Assembly (NCBI GenBank): GCA_946479185.1
Contig: CAMLFF010000054.1
Span: forward strand, 1-13,384
Origin: an uncultured Sphingobium sp.
Lineage (GTDB): Bacteria > Pseudomonadota > Alphaproteobacteria > Sphingomonadales > Sphingomonadaceae
Direction: 5' to 3'
DNA length: 13,384 bases
Positions 7,889-13,384 of the stretch are shown one piece after another. Every line of letters begins with the position of its first letter. The stretch's first letter is position 1. The position numbers and the translations under genes are program-made. The notes below the pieces were generated by a model that saw nothing but the letters and a program-made list of their open reading frames with translations, did no database searches and was not told where the DNA came from.

Positions 7889-8309
7889 GTTTCTGTCCCT
7901 GCGTGAAGGCAAGGAATGCGCCGAGCTGCCCGCCGTGACGCTCGAAGCCTTTAGCGGCCAGAGCAATGCGACCGCCGTGCGCATCGAGCCGGGCGAAGAC
8001 GCGCGCGAGCTGCTGCCCTTTCTGGAGCGGATCGCGCTCGTTGAAGTGAATTTCCCCAGCTTCGGCGATGGGCGCGGCTATTCGGTCGCGCGCATCCTGC
8101 GCGAGGCTGGCTATACTGGCGAGCTGCGTGCTGTGGGCGATGTTGCGGTCGATCAGATCAGCCATATGGTCCGCTGTGGCTTTGATAGCTTCGTGCCGGA
8201 TAAGCCGCTCGATCCTGAGCATGTCGAAGCCGCGCTCACGCGCTTCCCCGGCTTTTATCAAAAGGCCGTGGACGGCGTCGCGCCAATCTGGGCGAAACGT
8301 CATGGGTGA
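7881..8309 (+). CDS. DUF934 family protein (sulfite-reductase associated)
   Basis: Protein of 142 residues matching DUF934 (PF06073) by its core FPSFGDGRGYSVARILREAG (near residues 56-75), followed by GELRAVGDVAVDQISHMVRCGFD. Function is unproven; the family is conserved next to cysI and cysH across proteobacteria and is often annotated as an oxidoreductase of sulfur assimilation. No metal- or nucleotide-binding motif is evident. The start is chosen from the strong AAGGAGG site; the open frame continues far upstream, but only in the shadow of cysI. It overlaps the cysI end by 8 bases and the cysH start by 8 bases, so expression is coupled to both. A role in electron transfer to, or assembly of, the CysJ-less sulfite reductase is inference. 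Confidence 0.88.
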   Translation: MLEFLSLREGKECAELPAVTLEAFSGQSNATAVRIEPGEDARELLPFLERIALVEVNFPSFGDGRGYSVARILREAGYTGELRAVGDVAVDQISHMVRCGFDSFVPDKPLDPEHVEAALTRFPGFYQKAVDGVAPIWAKRHG

Positions 8310-9081
8310 AGCACTCCGCACGATCGACCGGATCGATGTCGCCCCGCGCTGGACGCAGGCCGAGGCTGATGCCCTGAACGCGCGTTTTGCGGGCGTTGAT
8401 GCCGGGACGATGCTGACCACGCTGCTCAACGAGAATATCCTGGGCAAGGTCGCCGTCGTCTCCTCCTTCGGGACGGAGAGCGCTGTGCTGCTGCATCTGG
8501 TGGCGCAGGCGAACCGCGATACGCCGGTGGTGTTCGTCGATACGCTCAAGATGTTCCCCGAGACGCTGGATTATCGCGAGACGCTGATGGACCGCTTCGG
8601 CTTCACGGACAGTCAGGTCGTGACGCCCAATGCCGAGGTGCTGGCCGCCAAGGATGAAAAGGGCCTTCGCTGGTCCTATGACCCCGATGGCTGCTGCGAA
8701 ATCCGCAAAGTCGAGCCATTGGCCCGCGCCAAAAGCGGCCTCGATAGCTGGATCAGCGGACGCAAGGCCTTTCAATCCGTGACGCGCCAGAACCTGCCGC
8801 GTTTCGAGATTGAGGATGGTCGCCTGAAGATCAATCCGCTGGGCGACTGGGACAAGGCGGCGCTGGAAGCCTATTTTGCAGAGCATGATCTGCCCCGCCA
8901 TCCGCTGGAGGAGCAGGGCTATCTCTCCATCGGCTGCGAGCCCTGCACCAGCAAGGTGATGCCGGGCGAAGACCCGCGTGCCGGTCGCTGGCGCGGTTGG
9001 GACAAGGTGGAGTGCGGCATCCACACCATCTCCACGCCGCTGGGCGATCCGGACGATCCGGCTAACCAGCCTGCATTCTGA
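8302..9081 (+). CDS. cysH: Iron-sulfur phosphoadenylyl/adenylyl-sulfate reductase
   Basis: Thioredoxin-dependent enzyme that reduces activated sulfate (APS or PAPS) to sulfite, feeding CysI. It has 259 residues. The nucleotide-binding PP-loop is SSFGTES (S54-S60). The catalytic Cys is C238 in ECGIH near the C terminus. Four more cysteines, C131-C132 and C212/C215 (CC…CxxC), are the [4Fe-4S] ligands that distinguish the APS-reductase-type CysH from the cluster-free E. coli enzyme. APS is therefore the likelier substrate, though some cluster-containing enzymes use both. The ATG overlaps the DUF934 stop by 8 bases. It is the last gene of the operon, followed by a GC-rich hairpin. ATP sulfurylase and cysDNC are not in the window. 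Confidence 0.94.
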   Translation: MGEALRTIDRIDVAPRWTQAEADALNARFAGVDAGTMLTTLLNENILGKVAVVSSFGTESAVLLHLVAQANRDTPVVFVDTLKMFPETLDYRETLMDRFGFTDSQVVTPNAEVLAAKDEKGLRWSYDPDGCCEIRKVEPLARAKSGLDSWISGRKAFQSVTRQNLPRFEIEDGRLKINPLGDWDKAALEAYFAEHDLPRHPLEEQGYLSIGCEPCTSKVMPGEDPRAGRWRGWDKVECGIHTISTPLGDPDDPANQPAF

Positions 9082-9092
9082 ATGGCGCACTG

Positions 9093-9124
9093 CCGGGGCG
9101 GAAGCATGACTTCCCTCCCGCCGG
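9093..9124 (+). terminator. GC-rich hairpin after the sulfur operon, no T-tract
   Basis: An imperfect hairpin follows cysH: inner stem GGAAG/CTTCC (9100-9104 with 9110-9114) around the loop CATGA, extended by CCGG-type outer pairs with small bulges. No run of T follows, so it is not a standard intrinsic terminator. It could act as an mRNA 3'-end stabiliser or Rho-assisted stop. It falls in the 64-base gap before the flavoprotein gene. Confidence 0.3.
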
Positions 9125-9145
9125 GTCTGGCGCTAGTGGCCCTGA

Positions 9146-10330
9146 ATGCCCGCTGCACTCAACTCATATGACGCAATCATCCTCGGTGCAGGCGCGGCCG
9201 GGCTGATGTGCGCGGCTATTGCAGGGCAGCGCGAGCGCCGCGTGCTGCTGCTCGATCATGCCGATGAGCCGGGCAAGAAAATCCTGATTTCCGGTGGCGG
9301 GCGGTGCAATTTCACCAATATTCACACCGCGCCCGACCGCTATCTCTCGCAAAACCCTCACTTCGCCAAATCTGCGCTAAGCCGCTACACGGCGCGGGAT
9401 TTCCTCGATCTGGTCGAGCACTACGGCATTGCCTGGCATGAAAAGACGCTCGGCCAGCTGTTCTGCGATGGCTCGGCAAAACAAATCGTCGCCATGCTGC
9501 TAGAGGAATGCGCCAAGGGCGGCGTGGACATCGCGTGCAGCAGCAGCATTGATGATGTGTCCCACGCCGATGGCCTGTTCAGCGTCACTTCCAACGGGCA
9601 GATCGCCACCGCGCCCTCACTGGTGCTTGCAACCGGCGGTCCCTCCATCCCCAAGATGGGCGCGACCGGCTTTGCCTATGACGTCGCGCGCAAATTCGGT
9701 CTCAAGGTCGTGCAGCCCCGCCCAGCACTGGTGCCCCTCACCCTCGCCCCGCAAGACGCCCTGTTTACCGCCCTCTCTGGCGTCTCCGCAGATGTGATCG
9801 TGCGTTGTGGCAAGACCAGCTTTCGCGAGGCAGCCTTGTTCACCCATCGCGGCCTATCCGGCCCCGCGATCCTGCAAATCTCCTCTTACTGGAAGCATGG
9901 CGAGCAGATCGGCGTCGATTATCTGCCCGATCTCCCGGATGGTTGGCTCCTCAAGTCCAAGCAGGAAACGCCCAGAACAAATCTGCGCCGCCAGCTGCGC
10001 AACGCCCTCTCCGAGCGTCTCGCCAATGTGCTGGCGGACGAACTCGCGCTGGAAGGCGATCTCGGCAACCTGCCCGACCGCGCGCTGCTGGCCGCGCAAT
10101 CCCGCCTCGCCGACTGGCGCTTCATCCCCAATGGGAGCGAAGGCTATGCCAAAGCGGAAGTCACCGCAGGCGGCATCGACACCGCAGGCCTCTCATCCAA
10201 AACGATGGAAGCCCGCAAAATGCCCGGCCTCTATGTCATCGGAGAAGCCGCAGACGTAACCGGCTGGCTCGGCGGCTATAATTTCCAATGGGCGTGGGCC
10301 AGCGGCTGGGTGGCCGCCCAGTCACTCTGA
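9146..10330 (+). CDS. NAD(P)/FAD-dependent oxidoreductase, HI0933/YhiN family
   Basis: Flavoprotein of 394 residues in the HI0933-like (YhiN, BaiN-related) family; physiological substrate unknown. The FAD Rossmann motif GAGAAGLMCAA lies at residues 14-24. The family signature GKKILISGGGRCNFTN is at 43-58. A second dinucleotide segment, LVLATGGPSIPKMGATG, follows near residue 155. The C terminus has GEAADVTGWLGGYNFQWAWASGW, the conserved FAD-closing block. Length and blocks are complete, so the gene looks functional. No clear Shine-Dalgarno sequence precedes the ATG. It points the same way as the sulfur operon but is separated by 64 bases with a hairpin, so it may be a separate unit. Its stop is 3 bases from the convergent dnaB stop. 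Confidence 0.9.
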   Translation: MPAALNSYDAIILGAGAAGLMCAAIAGQRERRVLLLDHADEPGKKILISGGGRCNFTNIHTAPDRYLSQNPHFAKSALSRYTARDFLDLVEHYGIAWHEKTLGQLFCDGSAKQIVAMLLEECAKGGVDIACSSSIDDVSHADGLFSVTSNGQIATAPSLVLATGGPSIPKMGATGFAYDVARKFGLKVVQPRPALVPLTLAPQDALFTALSGVSADVIVRCGKTSFREAALFTHRGLSGPAILQISSYWKHGEQIGVDYLPDLPDGWLLKSKQETPRTNLRRQLRNALSERLANVLADELALEGDLGNLPDRALLAAQSRLADWRFIPNGSEGYAKAEVTAGGIDTAGLSSKTMEARKMPGLYVIGEAADVTGWLGGYNFQWAWASGWVAAQSL

Positions 10331-10333
10331 CTC

Positions 10334-11827
10334 TTAGTCGTCGTCGTAGGCCGGGGCCATCTGGTCGTCCGCCAAGTCAGTGAAGCGGGTGATCTTGGCA
10401 TCGAAGTAGAGCCGCACTTTGCCGGTGGCGCCGTGGCGCTGCTTGGCGACGATCAGCTCGGAATGGCCCTTGATGCGCTCCATCTTCTCATACCAGGCGG
10501 CATAAGCGGCTTCTTCCTCGATCTTGGGCTCTTTGCTCATCTCGTAATAATCTTCACGATAGAGGAACCACACCATGTCCGCGTCCTGCTCGATCGAGCC
10601 GGATTCGCGAAGATCGGAGAGTTGCGGGCGCTTGTCTTCGCGGCTTTCCACCGCGCGGCTGAGCTGGGAGAGCGCAATCACCGGCACCATCAGCTCCTTG
10701 GCGAGCGTCTTGAGGCCACGGCTGATTTCCGAGATTTCGTTCACGCGGCTCTCGCCTGCTTTGCCGGAACCCTGCAGCAGCTGGAGGTAATCGATCACCA
10801 CCAGCCCGATATTGTGACGGCGCTTGAGCCGTCGCGCGCGGGTGCGCAGCGCGGCGATGGTCAGGCCAGCCGTATCGTCGATGAACAACGGAAGATCCGC
10901 CAACTCGCGCGAGGCGCGCACGAGGTTCTGGAAGTCGTTATGGCTGATTTTACCCATGCGCAGCGCTTCACCGCTGATGCCCGATTGCTCAGCCAAAATA
11001 CGCGTGGCGAGCTGGTCAGCCGACATTTCCAGGTTGAAGATGGCGACCGGCGCACCGATGGATTTCTCCGGCGGAATGCCATCGGCCATGTCCCGCATCC
11101 AGCGCTTGGCGGCATTATAGGCGATGTTGGTCGCAAGCGAGCTTTTGCCCATGCCAGGGCGACCTGCAACGATGATGAGATCGGACGGATGCAGACCGCC
11201 GGTGCGGGCATTGAGGCCGTCGATACCGGAGGTGATGCCGGAGACATGGCCGCCGGAATTGAGCGCCTTCTCCGCCATCTCCACCGCGAGGCGTGTCGCC
11301 TGCGCGAAGGTCTTCATGCTGCCGGTGTCGCCGCCCTGCTCGGCCACGGCGTAAAGCGCCATTTCCGCGCCTTCGATCTGCCCCTTGGGGTCAATCGAAT
11401 CGGATGTATCGAGCGCCTTGTCGACCAGATCGCGGCCCACGCCGATCAGCTCGCGCAGCAGCGCCAGATCATAGACTTGCCGGGCAAAATCGCGCGCGCC
11501 GATCACGGCGGCACCACTGCCGGTCAGTTGCGCCAGATAGCCTGCCCCGCCCAGCTCCTTGAGCGCCGGGTCGGCCTCCATCAGCGGCTTGAGCGTCACC
11601 GGGTTGGCGACCATGTTGCGATCGACCAGCTTCAAGATCGCATCATAGATGCGGCCATGCAGCGGCTCGAAGAAATGCTGGGCGCGCAGCTCCATCTGCA
11701 CATCTTCAACGATGCGGTTATCCACCATCAACGCGCCAAGCAGCGCCGCCTCCGCCTCGACATTGCGCGGCATACGGGGTTCGGGCGCGGCATCCGGCAC
11801 CGGAGTCAGTCTTATCATATCAGCCAT
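10334..11827 (-). CDS. dnaB: Replicative DNA helicase DnaB
   Basis: Hexameric 5'-3' helicase that unwinds DNA at the replication fork, 497 residues (E. coli about 471). The N-terminal primase-interacting domain begins MPRNVEAEAALLGALM near residue 19. The RecA-type helicase domain has Walker A GRPGMGKSS with K228, FNLEMSADQLATR, Walker B VVIDYLQLL, the QLSRAVESR segment, and LRESGSIEQDAD with the following arginine-rich YRED. An insertion between Walker A and the FNLEM strand (RWMRDMADGIPPEKSIGAP) accounts for much of the extra length; similar insertions occur in alphaproteobacterial DnaB. No intein is seen. The ATG has no Shine-Dalgarno sequence upstream; a second ATG at codon 4 is an alternative start. 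The acidic tail is YDDD. Confidence 0.96.
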   Translation of the reverse strand: MADMIRLTPVPDAAPEPRMPRNVEAEAALLGALMVDNRIVEDVQMELRAQHFFEPLHGRIYDAILKLVDRNMVANPVTLKPLMEADPALKELGGAGYLAQLTGSGAAVIGARDFARQVYDLALLRELIGVGRDLVDKALDTSDSIDPKGQIEGAEMALYAVAEQGGDTGSMKTFAQATRLAVEMAEKALNSGGHVSGITSGIDGLNARTGGLHPSDLIIVAGRPGMGKSSLATNIAYNAAKRWMRDMADGIPPEKSIGAPVAIFNLEMSADQLATRILAEQSGISGEALRMGKISHNDFQNLVRASRELADLPLFIDDTAGLTIAALRTRARRLKRRHNIGLVVIDYLQLLQGSGKAGESRVNEISEISRGLKTLAKELMVPVIALSQLSRAVESREDKRPQLSDLRESGSIEQDADMVWFLYREDYYEMSKEPKIEEEAAYAAWYEKMERIKGHSELIVAKQRHGATGKVRLYFDAKITRFTDLADDQMAPAYDDD

Positions 11828-11836
11828 GAGCCGCGC

Positions 11837-11865
11837 ATAATCGGCTTTCGCCAGCCGTCGATCAA
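11837..11865 (-). promoter_or_regulatory. Candidate dnaB promoter
   Basis: Read on the minus strand, TTGATC (11860-11865) and GATTAT (11837-11842) are separated by exactly 17 bases. Each matches four of six sigma-70 consensus positions. The predicted transcript would start only a few bases before the dnaB ATG at 11827. This fits the lack of a ribosome binding site and suggests a leaderless or near-leaderless mRNA. A 5-base inverted repeat (CGGCT/AGCCG, 11842-11857) lies in the spacer. Confidence 0.35.
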
Positions 11866-11894
11866 GCCTCTAATGTGCTGCGGGTGAGATCGTC

Positions 11895-11903
11895 TGTGGA
11901 TAA
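11895..11903 (-). promoter_or_regulatory. DnaA box upstream of dnaB
   Basis: The plus strand reads TGTGGATAA, so the minus strand carries TTATCCACA, an exact match to the consensus DnaA box. It lies 30 bases upstream of the candidate dnaB -35 element. A weaker same-orientation site (CGTGGATGA, 11907-11915, 7 of 9 matches) begins 12 bases away. Position suggests DnaA control of dnaB or of the divergent UPF0262 gene. Confidence 0.55.
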
Positions 11904-11933
11904 GAGCGTGGATGAAAACGCACGCGCCCGCTT

Positions 11934-11955
11934 TGCTTGCCCCGCCCGCCAAGCA
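11934..11955. repeat. 6-base inverted repeat before the UPF0262 gene
   Basis: TGCTTG (11934-11939) and CAAGCA (11950-11955) are perfect inverted copies around a 10-base C-rich spacer, ending 19 bases before the UPF0262 ATG. It may be an operator or a leader hairpin. The arms are short enough that chance is possible. Confidence 0.25.
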
Positions 11956-11974
11956 GGCCTAGGGATGCAGCGAC

Positions 11975-12457
11975 ATGGCCGACCCGCGCATCATCGACAT
12001 CGTGCTCGACGATAAGACCATTTTATGGCGCAGCGCGGATGTGGAACAAGAGCGCGCCATCGCAATCTTCGATCTGCTGGAGGAGAACAGCTTCGCGCCC
12101 GTTCGTTCGGGCGAGCAGGGCTTTGAGGGGCCTTACAAGGTGTTCCTGAGGGTCGCTGATGGGCGCCTGGTCATCGAGATCCGCCAGCCTGACGACAGCC
12201 CGCTTGAAGCCGTGATCCTGGGCCTTGCCAGCTTCAGACGTGCGATCCGGGATTATTTCGCGATCTTCGAGAGCTATTATCAGGCGATCCGGCAATCCAC
12301 GCCCGCGCAGATCGAAACGGTCGATATGGCGAGGCGGGCGATCCACAATCAGGCGGCTGAGCTATTGATGAGCCGGCTTGAGGGGAAGATCGGTGTCGAC
12401 TTCGATACGGCAAGAAGGCTCTTTACGCTGATCTGCGTGCTGCATATCCGCGCATGA
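11975..12457 (+). CDS. UPF0262 family protein
   Basis: Protein of 160 residues matching UPF0262, a family restricted largely to Alphaproteobacteria. Function is unknown. Recognisable parts are the start RIIDIVLDDKTI, then QERAIAIFDLLEENSF, the LVIEIRQPDD strand, LASFRRAIRDYFAIFESYYQAI, and the C-terminal DFDTARRLFTLICVLHIR. It looks soluble and alpha/beta, with no signal peptide. AGGGA (11961-11965) lies 9 bases before the ATG and supports this start. The stop overlaps the next start (ATGA at 12454-12457), so it is coupled to the GH25-like gene. It is divergent from dnaB across 147 bases that carry the DnaA box. Confidence 0.88.
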   Translation: MADPRIIDIVLDDKTILWRSADVEQERAIAIFDLLEENSFAPVRSGEQGFEGPYKVFLRVADGRLVIEIRQPDDSPLEAVILGLASFRRAIRDYFAIFESYYQAIRQSTPAQIETVDMARRAIHNQAAELLMSRLEGKIGVDFDTARRLFTLICVLHIRA

Positions 12458-13182
12458 CCATGACGACATCGCACTATTATACATCGAAGAAACCGCGGCG
12501 CTTCAAGGTCACGCCGCTGCGACTCATGATCTGCACGCTGCTGATTGGCGCGATCTTGGCGACGGGCCTCACCATGTTCGCGCGCAGCTGGACGCCATCG
12601 CGCACGCATTTCCCAACGCAGGGCATCACGCTCGACGCGCAAAGCGGCGAGATCAACTGGCGCATGGCGCGCGCGGCAGGGGCCGATTTCGTTTATCTGC
12701 TCGCGACCAGCGGCGCGCATGGGCGCGATGCCGCGTTCGACCGCTATCTGGCGGGCGCGCGGCAGAACGACATGCGCTATGGCGTGATCCACCGCTATGA
12801 TTTGTGCGCCCGCGCTTCCGGCCAGGCGACGAGCTTCATCGCGACAGTGCCGCGCGATGGCGAGATGCTGCCTACAGTCGTGCAACTCGGCTTTTGGGAG
12901 GGGTGCGAACAGCGCCCCAATCGCGACACGTTGTTGGCCGAGCTCAACACCTTCCTCAACCAGATCGAGACGCACAGCGCCAAGCCGGTGCTGATCCGCA
13001 CGAGCCGCGAGTTTGAGGCCGCCTATGATATTGCGGGCGGCATCAACCGCACGCTGTGGGTTGAGGGCGACTTCTTCATGCCCGATTATGCCACCCGCCC
13101 CTGGGTGATGTGGACCGCCTCGACCTGGAAGCGCGTGAACGGCATTGAAGGGCCAATCGAATGGAATGTGGTGCGGCAATGA
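12454..13182 (+). CDS. Membrane-anchored GH25 lysozyme-fold protein, active site altered
   Basis: 242 residues: a basic cytoplasmic tail, one membrane segment near residues 22-42 (LRLMICTLLIGAILATGLTM), then a periplasmic glycoside-hydrolase-25 (Chalaropsis-type lysozyme) domain. The family pattern is recognisable in GITLDAQSGEINW (57-69, against GIDVSxxQGxIDW), FIATVP, MLPTVVQLGFWEGC, and a closing WVMWTASTWKRVNGIEGP block. The catalytic acids are missing: the first Asp is T59, and the D-x-E pair is Q144-L-G146. Muramidase activity is therefore unlikely; peptidoglycan binding or a scaffold role is inference. The reading frame is intact, so this is not simple decay. ATGA overlaps join it to UPF0262 before and cytidine deaminase after. 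An ATG at 12460 is an alternative start. Confidence 0.8.
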   Translation: MTMTTSHYYTSKKPRRFKVTPLRLMICTLLIGAILATGLTMFARSWTPSRTHFPTQGITLDAQSGEINWRMARAAGADFVYLLATSGAHGRDAAFDRYLAGARQNDMRYGVIHRYDLCARASGQATSFIATVPRDGEMLPTVVQLGFWEGCEQRPNRDTLLAELNTFLNQIETHSAKPVLIRTSREFEAAYDIAGGINRTLWVEGDFFMPDYATRPWVMWTASTWKRVNGIEGPIEWNVVRQ

Positions 13183-13384
13183 GTGGTGGTGCTCCCCTAA
13201 CCGATGCGGAACAGGTGCTGGTCGCCCAGGCCCGTGAAGCGATGGCGAATGCTCATGCGCCCTATAGCCAGTTCGCGGTGGGCGCGGCGTTGCGGCTGAC
13301 GGACGGCACCATCATTACCGGCAGCAATTTCGAGAATGCGAGCTACGGCCTATCGCTCTGTGCGGAGACGGTGGCCATTGCATC
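13179..13384 (+). CDS. cdd: Cytidine deaminase (5' part, cut by window end)
   Basis: The first 68 codons of a zinc-dependent cytidine/deoxycytidine deaminase of pyrimidine salvage; the rest lies beyond the window. Motifs: HAPYSQFAVGAAL near residues 26-38, the substrate-binding NFENASYG, and the CAE zinc/catalytic motif with C61 and E63. The second zinc motif (PCxxC) would lie downstream and cannot be checked. The ATG overlaps the GH25-like stop (ATGA), so it is the third gene of the coupled UPF0262–GH25–cdd set. A blasticidin-S-deaminase-like or homodimeric variant cannot be ruled out from the fragment. Confidence 0.88.
   Translation, partial: MSGGAPLTDAEQVLVAQAREAMANAHAPYSQFAVGAALRLTDGTIITGSNFENASYGLSLCAETVAIA

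Noticed and set aside
6443..7984. Open frame of about 513 codons on the minus strand, antisense to cysI
   Set aside because: A shadow frame: low-complexity R/D/H/A composition, no motifs, and it covers the cysI/DUF934 junction.
7425..8309. A longer version of the DUF934 gene starting inside cysI
   Set aside because: The extra N-terminal residues are the cysI shadow frame. The AAGGAGG before 7881 and the family's usual start place the true start there.
8068..9081. A longer version of cysH starting inside DUF934
   Set aside because: Residues before the ATG at 8302 are an out-of-frame reading of DUF934; 8302 gives the normal CysH length.
10433..11887. Open frame of about 484 codons on the plus strand, antisense to dnaB
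   Set aside because: It mirrors the dnaB codons in a GC-rich genome. The protein is rich in H, R, Q and A, with no recognisable domain. DnaB on the other strand is certain.

Overview
The window looks like a stretch of chromosome from a GC-rich alphaproteobacterium, most likely a sphingomonad (Sphingomonadales). This is inferred from codon use, from a UPF0262 gene, and from a cobA–DUF2849–cysI–DUF934–cysH sulfur-assimilation cluster of the alphaproteobacterial type. Coding density is very high. No gap between genes exceeds about 150 bases. I see no tRNA, rRNA, insertion sequence, integrase, phage gene or CRISPR array, so this reads as ordinary core chromosome.

Layout. (1) 42-2134, minus strand: an alpha/beta hydrolase followed by a GT4-type glycosyltransferase, overlapping by 4 bases. 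(2) 2148-5078, plus strand: a SelO-type protein AMPylase, then an AstD-like aldehyde dehydrogenase. The SelO start lies only 13 bases from the divergent hydrolase start. (3) 5167-9081, plus strand: a tightly packed sulfate-assimilation operon. CobA makes the siroheme precursor, CysI reduces sulfite, and CysH is an iron-sulfur APS/PAPS reductase. Two small conserved proteins of unknown role, DUF2849 and DUF934, sit between the enzymes. No CysJ flavoprotein is present, so CysI is probably ferredoxin-dependent. The 88-base leader can fold into a three-way junction. (4) 9146-10330, plus: an HI0933/YhiN-family flavoprotein, converging on dnaB with only 3 bases between stop codons. (5) 10334-11827, minus: replicative helicase DnaB. 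Its upstream region carries an exact DnaA box and a plausible promoter very close to the start codon. (6) 11975 to the end, plus: UPF0262, a membrane-anchored GH25 lysozyme-fold protein, and a cytidine deaminase cut by the window edge, joined by ATGA overlaps.

Nothing here is a clear new system. The points most worth checking are two likely catalytically altered enzymes and two regulatory regions. The GH25 protein has lost the catalytic acidic residues I can align. The AstD-like dehydrogenase has alanine in place of the oxyanion-hole asparagine. The regulatory regions are the structured cobA leader and the DnaA box upstream of dnaB.
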